NCBI GenBank assembly: GCA_011503125.2
Contig: WWBZ02000001.1
Span: 5,518,001 to 5,582,000 of the forward strand
Source: Botryosphaeria dothidea
Lineage: Eukaryota; Ascomycota; Dothideomycetes; Botryosphaeriales; Botryosphaeriaceae
Reading direction: 5' to 3'
DNA length: 64,000 nt
The position numbers and the translations under genes are program-made. Shown in pieces: positions 8,148 to 20,243 of this stretch (position 1 is the first letter of the stretch; each line of letters begins with the position of its first letter). A model generated the notes under the pieces. The model did not search any database. It worked only from the letters and a program-made list of their open reading frames with translations, and was not told the DNA's origin.

Positions 8148-10513
8148 ATGGCCACAGACCTCATCGACCACTCCCCGCACCACCCCGCCGCAGCACCGCC
8201 GCTGGACACGGCCAAGAACCTAATCCTCATAGACAACTATGATTCCTTCACGTGGAACGTCTACCAATACCTTGTCCTCGAGGGCGCCAATGTGACAGTC
8301 TTCCGCAACGACGAGATCACCCTCAACGAGCTTATCGCGAAGAATCCCACCCAACTCGTCGTCAGTCCCGGGCCTGGCCACCCCGAGACCGACTCCGGCA
8401 TAAGCAGGGACGCCATCAAGCACTTCGCTGGCAAGGTTCCTATCCTGGGAGTGTGTATGGGAGAGTGCGTTTACCCCCGCGCGCGAAAAAGCCCTCCGCT
8501 AATTGAACGTTCAGGCAATGCATCTACTCTGTCTTCGGCGGGCGCGTTGACGTGACCGGTGAGATTCTGCACGGCAAAACGTCCCCACTGCGCCACGACG
8601 GCAAGGGCGTGTACGCAAATGTTCCCCAGGACGTGCCCGTGACGAGATACCACTCCCTGGCCGGCACCCATCCCACGCTCCCCGAATGTCTCGAGGTCTC
8701 TTCCTGGATCGCCACTGGCCCGGATGGCGGCAAGGGTATAATCATGGGCGTGAGGCACAAGGAGTATGTCATTGAGGGTGTCCAGTACCACCCGGAGAGT
8801 ATCTTGACCGAGGAGGGCCGGACGATGATCAAGAACTTCTTGAAGATGCAGGGTGGCACCTGGGCCGAAAATGAGCAGCTGTCCAAGGCCAAGTCTACTG
8901 CTACCATTGGCACCAATGGAGCCATTGTTGTGGATAAGAAGACCTCCATTCTTGAGAAGATATTTGACCACCGCCGCGCAGCAGTTGCGGCGCAGAAGCA
9001 GATTCCGTCTCAGCGGCCGGTGGACCTCCAGGCGGCATACGACATGGATATTGCCCCGCCTCTCATCTCTTTCCCCGACCGTCTCAAGCAGTCACCGTAT
9101 CGTTTGTCACTGATGGCGGAAATCAAGCGGGCGTCGCCTTCGAAGGGTATCATCTCTTTGTCGACCTGCGCGCCCCAGCAAGCCCGCACTTACGCGCTGG
9201 CTGGCGCCAGCGTCATCTCTGTCCTCACTGAGCCCGAGTGGTTCAAGGGAAGCATTGATGATCTCAAGCTCGTTCGTCAGGCTCTAGAAGGTATGCCGAA
9301 TCGTCCAGCTATCTTGCGTAAGGAGTTCGTCTTCGACGAGTACCAGATCCTAGAAGCGAGATTGGCTGGTGCGGACACTGTTTTGCTCATCGTCAAGATG
9401 CTGGACGAAGCTACACTCAAGAGGCTATATCTCTACTCTCAGTCTCTCGGCATGGAACCTCTGGTCGAGGTCAACACCGCCGAGGAGATGCACATCGCCG
9501 TCAACCTCGGCTCGAAAGTCATCGGCGTGAACAACCGCAACCTTACTAACTTCGAGGTCGATCTGGAGACTACCAGCAGGTTAATGGACATCGTCCCCAA
9601 GGAGACCGTCGTCTGCGCTCTCAGCGGCATCTCCGGCCCGAAAGACGTGGAGCCTTACGAGAAGAACGGCGTCGGCGCCGTCCTGGTCGGCGAGGCCCTG
9701 ATGAGAGCCTCCAACACCGCACAGTTCATCGCCCAGCTCCTTGGCGGTTCGAGCGAGACCGTCAAGACGACCCCGCGGGCAGCGCCGCTCGTCAAGATCT
9801 GCGGCACGCGCTCCGCAGAAGCGGCAAAGACCGCCGTCGAAGCCGGCGCCGACTTGATCGGCATCATCCTCGTCCAAGGCCGCACACGCTGCGTGTCGAA
9901 CGAGACCGCGTTGGAGATATCCAACGCCATCCGCAGCACCCCGAAACCCTCCTCCAAAAACAGCACACGACTGACTTCCACCTCCATTCCCAACGCCGCA
10001 TCCGACGCCTTCGCCCACGCCGCGTCCACGCACCTCGCCCGCCCCGACCGCGCCCTCCTCGTCGGCGTCTTCCGCAACCAGCCCCTCGACTACGTCCTCG
10101 AGCAGCAGCGCACCCTCAACCTCGACGTCGTCCAGCTGCACGGCGACGAGCCCGTCGAGTGGGCATCCCTCATCCCCGTCCCCGTCATCCGCGCTTTCAA
10201 ACCGGGTCAGCCGGGGCTCGCGCGCAGAGGGTACCACGCACTCCCCCTGCTCGATTCGGGGGCCGGCGGGTCAGGGCAGCAGCTCGATTTGAAGGAGGTT
10301 AAGGAGACGTTGGAGAGGGATGGGGACTTGCGCGTGTTGTTGGCAGGGGGTTTGGGGCCGGAGAATGTTGCGGATGCGGTGAGGGGGTTGGGAGAGGTGG
10401 GGGTGAGGGTGGTGGGCGTGGATGTGAGTAGTGGGGTCGAGGTGGATGGGAAGCAGGATCTGGGGAAGATTAGGGCGTTTGTGGAGGCGGCGAAGGGGGT
10501 GGTGCAGGCTTGA
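8148..10513 (+). CDS. trpC: Trifunctional tryptophan biosynthesis protein (GATase, IGPS, PRAI)
   Basis: Two exons, 8148-8464 and 8515-10513, with a 50-nt intron; 771 residues. Residues about 25-215 are the glutamine amidotransferase of anthranilate synthase: [16 protein letters not shown], the nucleophile-cysteine loop [15 protein letters not shown] (formed across the splice site) and [13 protein letters not shown] with the catalytic His and Glu. About 247-510 is indole-3-glycerol-phosphate synthase ([44 protein letters not shown]). About 530-771 is phosphoribosylanthranilate isomerase ([40 protein letters not shown]). The chain supplies ammonia to anthranilate synthase and catalyses two later steps of the pathway. 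This fusion order and length match the filamentous-ascomycete enzyme. I chose the ATG at 8148 because its N-terminus ([12 protein letters not shown]) resembles known fungal homologues and its context AACAATGG is good; an in-frame ATG at 8130 is the alternative. Confidence 0.97.
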
Positions 10514-11244
10514 GGTCGTTACTGCTAGACTTGATTTTGCTTGATTGGGCGGAATATATGGAACATGGATGATCAAAAATGAGATGTGATTTCTGATGGA
10601 CAAACCTACACTTTTTTGAAATAATTATCCCGCGCCTTCGCATCCTCGAAATCCTCACGTGCTTATCCTCCATGCCCAAGTGGAAATTTGGGGGAAATTC
10701 AACTTCGCTGAAGGAAAATCAACGCAGTGCCGGATATCGACATTAAAAAGAATCCATTACATGCGCTTGAACGAGAGGAAATACCGTAAACATACACTCG
10801 AACAGTGAAAGGACGTATACAGAATGAAAACCCCATAATGAAACGCCTCCAAAGACACCTGGCCGTGTTGACAAAAGCAACAATTGATGGTTTTCTTTTG
10901 TTATCATATCCGTCCATACCCAGCATCCTCATCCCTTTCCTCCTTCTTCCTTGTCATCCAGGAGAATGATAAGCCGCATGACATCCTTTCAGCGTTCCTA
11001 GGGTTTGAAATACCCTTTCTTTGATAGGAGAGCCGTGAGGGTTCATAAATCCGTGATACCGCTGCTTCATACCGGTCGTTTAGTCAAGAAATAAGTCCTT
11101 CGAGAGCCATTCGACCTCCTCTCACTTCGGCTCGTATCGACTCCGTACGTCGTCACAGACTACCAAAGCAAGACGTCTTCCGCCATGGTCAGCAGCAAAA
11201 CGCACACCCCATTTCCAGCGCCCCTTCCCTTCCCGACTCCTCCA
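10514..11244. other. Convergent intergenic region, no gene seen
   Basis: Lies between the 3' ends of trpC (plus) and the DUF202 gene (minus). It is locally AT-richer and should contain both 3' untranslated regions and polyadenylation sites. No supported coding frame. Confidence 0.5.
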
Positions 11245-12476
11245 TCACTTCCTCTCAAACGCCTTGGGCGCCACGACAAGTACCACGACCAGGCTACTCA
11301 CAATGAGCGCGCCAGCGACGGCGGAGACCAGCACGATGGAGCCACGGCTGGCGGGGAACTTGCCGCGGATGACGTAGTGCTGGGATTCGAAGTAGCGGTG
11401 GAAGCCAATGAAGAGGATGACGATGGAAATGGCGATAAAGGTGGCCCCCAGCGGCTTGCCGACGTGGCGCAGCTTCTCGTGCTGGCTGTCGTCGTGGTCT
11501 CCGGGTGAGATCGAGGTGTTGAGGCGGAAGAGCTGCGTCACGGCGATGCCAATACTGGCGAAGGAGAGGGAGGTGCGAAGCCAGGCGAGGAAGGTGCGTT
11601 CTAAGAGTATGGTTAGCAGGGATTGTGTTTGAGTTCAATGAAAATGGTCGTCGGATGGAAATTGTCGAGGCTCATTCTGCTTTCCCAGCAGAACCAGATA
11701 TAGTGCTAGTAGTCAGGTAAGAGAGAGAAGAGAACGAGAGGCAAGGACCTACCCAGCGCCAGATGATCCCTTGCAACACTGCCCTTATTATCCAACTCTA
11801 CGCTCCCATACTTCTCCGCGAACCTTTTCCACCACCCCTCACCATCTCTCTCATCCAAATCCGCATCTCCATTCGCTGCCACCACAGCGCCATCCGCTCC
11901 GTTAGCACCACCATCTGCCCTCCTCCTGCTCCTCACACTTGAAGCGTAACTGCTCAAGCTCGCCGAACGCACCCTGTTCGCCGTCCCGCCGTTTGTGTGG
12001 TACGCGCGCTGGCCTACACCATTTCTATCCGCGCCCAGTATCCCCGTCGTCTCGTCCGCGCTGCTGTCGGCGCCGGAGCGAACTGCCTCTCGCTCGGCCA
12101 GCCGGGCGGCTGACCACCGACGCTCCATCTCCGCGACGCCGGGAACGTCGTCGTTCCGGCCGCCGCTGGGGCTGGGTGAGTACGACACGGTGTCGTTGAA
12201 GCTGACGCTGAGGTTGCTCGAGCGGCGGGACGGCGACTGGTCGGGCGGTGTGGTGCCGAATGCTGGATTCGAGGATTGGTGGTTGTTATTGTCGTCTACC
12301 CCTTGCTGTAGTCGCTGGCGCTGAGGTATGTTCTTCGCAGTGGAAGCCGAAGAAGAAGACGACGACGAAGAGGACGAGGAAGCAGGGCGACGGTGCGACT
12401 CGGGACCAGCGGCGGCGGAGGACGAGGAAATGATAGTGCCCTCATCCTTGGGTGCGTCTTTCCAGAATGGCGCCAT
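11245..12476 (-). CDS. DUF202-domain membrane protein with long disordered N-terminus
   Basis: Two exons on the minus strand, 12476-11753 and 11600-11245, with a 152-nt intron; 359 residues. Splicing joins VARDHLAL to [20 protein letters not shown], which together form the signature of the DUF202 family. Three membrane segments follow: the [15 protein letters not shown] region, [17 protein letters not shown], and [20 protein letters not shown]. The first 210 or so residues are Ser/Asn/Arg-rich, with a run of eleven serines (about residues 33-43), and are probably disordered. DUF202 proteins include bacterial YidH-like proteins and fungal vacuolar-type proteins; related segments occur in the VTC polyphosphate polymerase subunits. 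The biochemical role is not known. Without splicing the exon-1 frame ends in an unrelated tail, so the intron is well supported. Confidence 0.86.
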
Positions 12477-13334
12477 CTTTAGGCATAGGACAAGGTCTTG
12501 GCCTCACTACTTTCCGTCCGCGCCGTAGCTTCGTTTACTTGCCGTTCTTGGACGGAATTTGAAGGCCGGTCCGGGAACTCGCCTTTGGAAGGGGGGCAGT
12601 CTCCCGTCGAAATCTCTTAGATCGGCTCGAGTATGGAGCTAGTGAGGGTCAATGGTCCAGGGTCTGTCCCTCAACCGACTCAGGATGCTGTCACAAGGAA
12701 GACGCCAGAGCTTACCCCAGCTCGGAACTCGTGACTGGGAAAGAAGCTCGGGCCCTGAGCGACGCGGGCGGATCAGTGGAGTCTGCTCGCTGCATTGAGA
12801 CGTCGTTTGGGATTGATAAGGACGATAGGGCTGTGGAGGATGACGGAAATGCGTACCTGAAGTCTTGTTGGCCGCGCGGGCTGCTTTTCTGTTGACGGGA
12901 TTCGAGGGCTTGGTGACGTGCTACTCGCTTCGCGTGCCGAGCTGAGGAATGCGGGCAGCCCTGGTCGATCTTGCAGCCTCTTGTTGCCTGATGTTGCCTG
13001 ATCGACCCGAGTCTTATCAAACTTTCACAATTTCTAGATACGGCCATGCTCCTGCATCGCACAAAGAAAAAAGCCCGCGGAGATTTTCATTGTTAAGTCG
13101 TCGGGCTATCTTCTCATCCATTCATGCATAACGCCGTGCCCAATTTGTTGTATCTTTTTCCCCGCTCTGTCAGAAAACACGCATTTGGCTCCCGAATTAC
13201 TGTTGGCATGACCCCTCTTTCATCATGCAGCTTTCATGTCTTGTCATCCCCACAATCCCTTAGTCATCCGCGCATCGTTCTCATGTGAAAAATTGGTATC
13301 TTTGAGCTCGTCGAAATAGACATTCCTCCTCCGG
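12477..13334. other. Intergenic region upstream of the DUF202 gene
   Basis: Promoter side of the DUF202 gene and 3' side of dbp5. The frame at 12712-13062 has no recognisable feature and is not called. Confidence 0.5.
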
Positions 13335-14969
13335 TTAAGCAGTCATCTCCGCAGTCGTCTTGCCAGCGCGAGAGCTCTTGATGACCTTCTTGATGATCTC
13401 CTCGACCGAATCCCAGTCCTTGGTATCCAACGGCATAAGCTCCGTATTGTAGTACTTTGCAATGTCCGAGAGGTTCGACCAACTCTTCTTGTCGTGAATG
13501 AAGCTGATGGCAACACCGACGCGGCCAAAACGTCCAGTACGGCCGATACGGTGCAGGTAAGTCTCTGGATCAGGGGCACCGTTGGCCATCTCGGGAATGT
13601 CCTGGATAATGTCAGTCGAAGTCATCGCGCAAGGCAGTCTGGACACGTACATAGTTGATGACCATGGTCACTGATTGCACATCAATACCACGAGCAAGCA
13701 CGTTTGTCGTGATGAGAACCTTGGCTTCTCCCTTCCTGAACCTGTCGATGATCACATCACGCTCTGGGCCTTCCAGGGCACCAGAGAGCTGAGCAACCTT
13801 GTGGCCTTCAGCAGCCATACGCTGCTCAAGCGCAGCAGCAGTGTCACGGCGCTAGTAATACGTAAGCATTGGTCCATTCACCGTATGACCTGGATAAATA
13901 TTTACCTTGACGAAGATGATAGACGAGGCGATGGTCATGAGGCCATAGAACTGTAGCAGAACACGAAACTTGTCTTCCTCGCCTTCTGCATCGAGATAGA
14001 ATTGCTTGATGCCCTCGACGGTAAGCTCTTCGTGTTTGAGAGTGAGCTGGTTGGCGTTCGGTGCGAATGACTTTGCGTAGCGGACAACTTCGTCGGGAAA
14101 GGTCGCGGAGAAAAGGACGACCTGGGTATCCTTAGGCAAGAGCCTGTGATGAAGTTAGACCCGTAAGAATACCTGAAAGTGGAATTGCGCACATCTTCAC
14201 TCTCTTGCACTGGTCACCAAGACCCTGTTGATCCAGCATATTGTCGGCCTCGTCCAGAACAAGCACCTTGATACCACGGGCGTCCAAAAGTTTCCTCCTG
14301 ATCATGTCCATGACCGTACCGGGCGTGCCAACAATGACTTGGCCCTCGAACTTCTGGTTGCGCCGACTCGGGTCGGGAATAGCAGCTGTAACCACAAGAC
14401 CAGCCATATATTTGCCCATCTCCTGAACCACACCCATGATCTGACGGGCCAATTCGCGACTAGGCGCCAGGACGAGCGCTTGAGGAGCGGTGGTGGAGAG
14501 GTCGACGCGACTCAGCATGTTCAGGGTAAAGGCTGCGGTCTTTCCAGTACCGGACTGAGACTGGCCGATGAGGTTGGCAGGAGGGCTCATCAGAAGGAGA
14601 GGGAGGGCCTTCTCCTGGATCTTGGACGGCTTCTGGAAGCGCATGCCATAAAGGCCCTTGAGAATCTCCGGCTGGCTAATCGCAACGTTGATCAATTAGT
14701 TTCGTTCACCATACAACGCACTCAGAGAGAGACAACACGTACAGATTCAAGTCCTCGAAGGTCTTTGCGGAAAAGAGAGGGTTGTTAGGGTCGGCTTGCA
14801 GGTCTGCAAGCTTGACCTCGACATCGTACTCCGGTTCTTGAAGGCCACCGCCGCCGCCAGTCGCAGGCGTTGCTCCGTCGGTCTGGGCTTCAGCAACATC
14901 CGCGACCTCAGCGGCAGGCTCGTCCTTGGAGATACGGCTCTCGAGCGAGGGTGCGGCGTCGTCAGACAT
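13335..14969 (-). CDS. dbp5: DEAD-box RNA helicase DBP5 (mRNA export)
   Basis: Five exons on the minus strand: 14969-14743, 14675-14193, 14143-13906, 13851-13651 and 13601-13335; 471 residues. Introns are 67, 49, 54 and 49 nt, all GT-AG. The helicase motifs appear in order: Q motif ([16 protein letters not shown]), Walker [12 protein letters not shown], Ia [39 protein letters not shown] and [13 protein letters not shown]. The N-terminal extension of about 85 residues with [17 protein letters not shown] is typical of Dbp5/DDX19 and separates it from eIF4A. Dbp5 acts at the cytoplasmic face of the nuclear pore, where Gle1 and inositol hexakisphosphate stimulate it to strip export factors from mRNA. 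The start at 14969 ([17 protein letters not shown]) is chosen over an upstream in-frame ATG at 15095, whose 42 extra residues look like translated leader. The gene is divergent from bzz1. Confidence 0.96.
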
Positions 14970-15489
14970 GGTGGGCGCTGGTGGTGCGTTTTTTGGCGGG
15001 GTGTTGTCAGGTTGGGGTTGGACGTATCGCGGACAAAGGATCGGGCGCGGGTACAGTGCAGGAAAGAGTGTGACTGCAGAATTGGAGGCAAGCAAATTTA
15101 TGCGTCACCTGGGGAAAGAAATGTTTGGCGTGGTGACGCAGGCGTGTGGGCGGCGGGTGAAGCTAGACAGAGGTGACGCGGGGCATCAAACGCCTGTGAT
15201 GTTCCTGGGCCGCAGCGGCGGCTTTCGCACTCGCAGGCAGGCGGCGGCAGCTTCCAGGCGGCTAAAACCGTTTGTCCGCCGCAGGCCTCAGCACAGCCCG
15301 CAGCCCGCAGCCCTCAGCCCTTGGATGCGCGCCGAAATCCCGGGAACTGCCTGAACGTCGTCAGTCACCCCGCCAATCCACGCAGGGGCCCTCAATCTCC
15401 ATTGCGGCCCAGCATTAACCGCTGCACCTCCACGCCCACCCTCTCATGCACCTTTGCGCGGACTCTCGTGCGTGCCGGCTCGAGCAAAC
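14970..15489. promoter_or_regulatory. Bidirectional promoter between dbp5 and bzz1
   Basis: The two start codons face away from each other across 520 bp, so both promoters must be here. No known regulatory motif stands out. Confidence 0.6.
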
Positions 15490-18059
15490 ATGGCGGACAT
15501 AGACATTAACCCAAACTTCGGCGCTGAGCTCAAGGTACTTCCCGATCTTCACGCGCATGGCTCGCGCGCATGGGCTGACGTAGGCTTGGACAGGATGGCT
15601 TCAAGCCGGTTAACGCTTGGGTGCGTACGCCGCCATTTCCCCCGCGCGGAACCACTGGATACTATGGAGACGCCTTAGGAGACTGCAGCCGCAGAGGAAG
15701 GGAGTGCTAACTGACATTCCTCCAGGTCGCGAACGGTATTGGGTGGCTGGACGAGATACAGCAGTTCTACCGGGAGCGCGCTGCAATAGAGAGGGAATAC
15801 GCGGGCAAGCTGAGCGCACTGGCTAAGAAGTACTTCGAGAAGAAGGCCAAAAAGTCCAGCACCCTGAGTGTGGGCGAGAACCCTACGGTGACTCCGGGCT
15901 CGCTTGAATGGTATGTCGCGCCTTGAGTTCCCAATGCGCAGGGACACGGTGGAGGACTGACGCTTCATCACAGCGCTTCCATGACCACATGGCAGGTCCA
16001 GCTTACCACTCTCGAGAGCCGTGCGAGCGAACACGAGCAATTCTCCCAGCAGCTCGTCACCAACCTTGCTGAACCCCTTAAGCAGCTCGCCGCCCGCTAC
16101 GAAGAGCTCCGCAAATATCATGGCGACTACGCTGCCAAGCTCGAGAAGGAGCGGGAGTCTACATACAGTGATCTCAGGAAGATGAAGGGCAAATATGACA
16201 ATTCCTGTCAGGAGGTCGAGAACCGTAGGAAGAAGTCAGATGGTGCTTTCGACCATGGAAAAGCCAAGGCACGTGCTGCCTTCGAGCAACAGCAGGCCGA
16301 CATGAGGAACGTAAAGGTTCGTAAATAAAACCACGTCCCACCCCGAATTTCACTGACGGTAGTGCAGAGCACCTATATTATCAGCATCAATGTAACGAAT
16401 AAGCAAAAGGAAAGATACTACCACGAATATGTTCCCGAACTTCTTGATGTAATGCTCTATTCCTCTTCTTTCTTTCCTGTAGTCAAGGCTAACTTTTCGT
16501 AGAGTCTGCAAGACCTTTCAGAGAGTAGGGTTGGCAAACTGAATCAGATCTGGTCTCTGGCTGCCCAAATTGAGACTGGAACTCTGGCACGGAGCACGGA
16601 ATTCCTCAACCACCTGGCCTCTGAGATCCCAAGGAATAACCCCAAGCTCGATTCTATGATGTTTGTTAGACACAATGTTCAAGACTGGCATGACCCGCCG
16701 GATTTCGTCTTTGAGCCCAGCCCAGTCTGGCACGATGACGATACCATTCCTTCGGACGAGACGACCAAGATCTTCTTAACGAATATTTTAACAAAGAGCA
16801 AGGGATCGTTGGGGGAGCTGAAACACCAAGTTGATGCAAAGGCAAGAGCAGTTGAAAATGCCAGGAGAGAACGGGACCTCATTAGAGGGGGTAAGAAGGG
16901 GGACGAAGTGGAATGTGTGCGTGCTATCTTCACCTTGCAAGAGCAGAAACACGAGGTCGAGCGTCAGAAGACCACAGCCGAGGTGGAAGTCTCGACAATC
17001 ACAACTGCCGTTGGCGACGTCAGTATCGGGGCACGGAATCACAATTTCAAGGCACAGACCTTCAAAATTCCCACGAACTGCGATCTTTGCGGAGACCGCA
17101 TATGGGGTCTTTCGGCGAAGGGATTCGATTGCCAGGATTGTGGCTACACTTGTCACAGCAAATGCGAGATGAAAGTTCCCGCAGACTGCCCTGGCGAGAT
17201 GAGCAAGGAGGAGAAAAAGAGACTCAAGGCTCGGAGACAAGAAGACGCAAAGGCGTCAACCGCAAGCTTGGGTACCACGGAGTCGCAGTCAGACTTGCCT
17301 CAACTCAGCAGAAGCGACACGGTCAACTCGATGAATACATTGAGCTCTGGCTATTCCGCAACTGCGCACAGATCCATCTCAGGTACAGCCGAGCCTGCAG
17401 AAGAGAAGAAGCTCGAGAAGAAGAGCTCGATCGCTGCCATACGGAAGAATCGTATTATGGCACCTCCTCCAGCGCAGTATATCAAGCCTTCTGAGTCTGA
17501 TGGGCCATCGAACGGTGATAGCCACAAGAGCAACGAGCCGAAGGGTAAGATGATGTATGCGTATAGCGCCACCGGCGAAGGTGAGATCTCAGTGGACGAT
17601 GGCAAGGAAGTTGCAATCTTGGAGCCTGATGGTAAGACACCCTTGCATTCAATCATCTCAATCAGCCTGCTGACTATTCGCAAAGATGGATCTGGCTGGA
17701 TGAAGGTTCGTACTGGGCACGAAGAGGGACTGGTGCCTGCTAGCTATGTCGAAGCTCTTCCGGCATCCCCTGGACGACCAAGCTCGACATACTCCAACTC
17801 CACGGCATCAATTGCAGACAGCATCGCCGCCGTGGCAGCAAAGAAGAAGGGCCCCGCCGTGGCGCCGAAGAGAGGTGCGAAGAAGCTCAAGTACGCGGAG
17901 GCGCTGTATGATTACGAAGCACGCAGCGATGCCGAGCACACGATTGTAGAGGGGGAGCGGTTCGTCCTGATCAACAAGGACGCTGGCGATGGTTGGGCAG
18001 ATGTTGAGAAGGGAGGCATTACGAAGAGCGTACCTGCCAATTATATCCAGGAGGTCTGA
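15490..18059 (+). CDS. bzz1: F-BAR/C1/double-SH3 actin-patch protein BZZ1
   Basis: Seven exons: 15490-15534, 15594-15620, 15726-15910, 15974-16316, 16368-16448, 16503-17631 and 17686-18059; 727 residues. An F-BAR domain fills about the first 300 residues (FKPVNAWVANGIGWLDEIQQ across a splice site, INVTNKQKERYYHEYVPELL). A C1 zinc finger follows at about 405-455, with the pattern H-x12-C-x2-C-x13-C-x2-C-x4-H-x2-C-x7-C complete from HNFKAQTFKIP to PADC. SH3 domains lie at about 575-627 (MMYAYSATGEGEISV, GSGWMKVRTG) and 671-727 (AEALYDYEARSDAEHT, GDGWADVEKG). Yeast Bzz1 binds curved membrane and activates the Las17/WASP-Arp2/3 pathway during endocytosis. The last intron (54 nt) is a multiple of three and free of stops, so an unspliced reading also stays open; removing it restores a normal SH3. 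arp2 follows on the same strand. Confidence 0.94.
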
Positions 18060-18715
18060 GAATGCTCACTGCGTGAGTGAAACGACCAGACATGGCAGGT
18101 GGATGTTGGAAAGTTGACATTGGCATGGCGTTTTGGTGCACACAAATTGCGAGAGAGCATCATTCTTCGAGTATTCATACGTTTCTTTCTGCAAGCATCC
18201 TCATATATATTTGAATAGACTTTATGCATCGCAAGACAAACGAAATGGGCCTTGTTGTTCCTATTCGTAGTACTGCCATAGTCCTATCACTTATGCGCAG
18301 TTGAGATGTTCGGCCGGGCGTTCATATTATCAATTCCTCGAATAGTCTCACTTACTTAGACGAGTGTCTCAATTCCACATGCATAATTGCAGATATAATT
18401 ATGACAGTTTTTAGAGAAGACCTTCTACCCTTCCAACGCTGCTCTATGATTAGTTCAAATATTGAAAGTCTTGCTGCCCAAGTGAAGTTGAGCACAGATG
18501 CGGAGGTGATGGCGGTGGGCAACAACGGTGATGCACCGCCTTACCCCGGGTTAAGGAAAGGCCGAAGTCAGCCCAGCCACGACTCCCGACAACGTCAACC
18601 CCCCCGGGCCCCGCCAGGCACTCATCCCGCCATCTGCCATCCCCGAACCCACCACCATTCGCTGCTATTTCCAAGTTTGCACCTCCCCTGGTCTCCAGTC
18701 ACTCTCTAATACAAA
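18060..18715. other. Intergenic region between bzz1 and arp2
   Basis: Contains the bzz1 3' untranslated region (locally AT-rich around 18200-18420) and the arp2 promoter with a pyrimidine-rich leader. No other gene seen. Confidence 0.6.
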
Positions 18716-20243
18716 ATGGCGGAGGTTCCGATCGGTACGCAAGCTCCCCCGAGCTCCTGACGCTCCCCCGCTGACCGAAGCCCAACTACAGTGCTGGATG
18801 GTGGAACCGGTTTCCTGAAGGCTGGCTTCGCCGGACAGGTCCGTTTGCTTGCCCCGACACCTCCGCATACTGTCCGTCCCGCAGACTGACCATTGTGCTT
18901 GCGCCGCAGAACTTCCCCGACCACCAATACCCCTCGATAGTCGGCCGCCCCATCCTCCGCTCCGAAGAACGCGATGGCCTCGACATGCAGCTGAAGGACA
19001 TCATGTGCGGTGACGAGGCCGCCGCCGCCCGGTCAATGCTCCAGATCACATACCCCGTACGCCTGCCTGCCCCCGCGAGCTTTCGAATGAGCTCCCCTGA
19101 GCGCCCGCTGCTCGCCAGCATGCCCCGATCGACAACATAGCTGACTTGGGCAATCGCCTGCAAATAGATGGAGAATGGTATTGTGAAGCGATGGGACGAC
19201 ATGCAGCACCTGTGGGACTACACCTTCTTCGAGAAGATGAAGATCGACCCGACCGGCCGCAAGATCCTGCTCACCGAGCCGCCCATGAACCCCCTTAAGA
19301 ACCGTGAGCAGATGGCCGAGGTCATGTTCGAGCGCTACAACTTCGGCGGCGTCTATGTCGCCATCCAGGCCGTGCTGGCGCTGTACGCCCAGGGGTTGTC
19401 TTCGGGCGTGGTCGTGGATTCGGGTGACGGTGTTACGCATATTGTGCCCGTCTATGAGAGCACCGTGCTGAATCACCTCACCCGGAGGTTGGATGTCGCC
19501 GGTAGGGATGTGACGAGGAACCTGATCGCGCTGCTCCTGCGGAGAGGCTACGCGCTCAACCGTACCGCCGATTTCGAGACCGTCCGCCAGATCAAGGAGA
19601 AGCTGTGCTACGTCTCGTACGATTTGGAGCTGGATCAGCGCCTTAGCGAGGACACCACCGTGCTGGTCGAGTCGTATACCCTCCCCGACGGTAGAGTCAT
19701 TAGGGTCGGTAGCGAGCGCTTCGAAGCTCCTGAGTGTCTGTTCCAGCCGCACCTGGTCGACGTGGAGCAGCCCGGTATGGCCGAGTTCCTTTTCAACACC
19801 ATCCAGGCTGCAGATGTCGATGTCAGGTCCGATCTTTACAAGGCTATCGTGCTCAGTGGTGGAAGTAGCATGTATCCGGGTCTGCCGAGTCGATTGGAGA
19901 AGGAGCTGAAGCAGCTTTGGTTAACGAAGGTCTTGCAAGGAAACCCAGAGAGACTGAACGTAAGGCTTTCACTACTAAACCTCGGGAGTAAGATCATTGC
20001 TGATGTATTATGAACAGAAATTCAAGGTCCGCATTGAGGATCCGCCGAGGAGAAGGCACATGGTCTTCATTGGCGGTGCTGTCCTCGCCAACATTGTAAG
20101 TTCATTGCACCCTTTATATTTTCTTAGCTCTCGATCATACTAATTTCTATCTCCAGATGTCGGACAAGGAGAGCATGTGGGTTAGCAAGGCGGAATGGGA
20201 AGAGTCCGGCGCGCGTGCTTTGGAGAAGCTTGGTGGTAGATGA
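18716..20243 (+). CDS. arp2: Actin-related protein 2, Arp2/3 complex subunit
   Basis: Six exons: 18716-18734, 18792-18838, 18910-19056, 19168-19959, 20018-20095 and 20157-20243; 389 residues, the normal Arp2 length. Joined exons give [20 protein letters not shown] and [20 protein letters not shown], the Arp2-specific N-terminus and first phosphate loop. The second nucleotide loop is [19 protein letters not shown], and the adenosine-side motif is [20 protein letters not shown]. The C-terminus [21 protein letters not shown] is also typical. Arp2 with Arp3 forms the seed of branched actin filaments at endocytic patches. Introns cluster at the 5' end, as in many fungal actin genes, with a first exon of only 19 nt. 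The upstream neighbour bzz1 encodes an activator of this pathway. Confidence 0.97.

Noticed and set aside
11245..11541. The DUF202 region read as a separate 98-residue gene
   Set aside because: Splicing from the upstream exon restores the [15 protein letters not shown] signature exactly, so it is the second exon of one gene.
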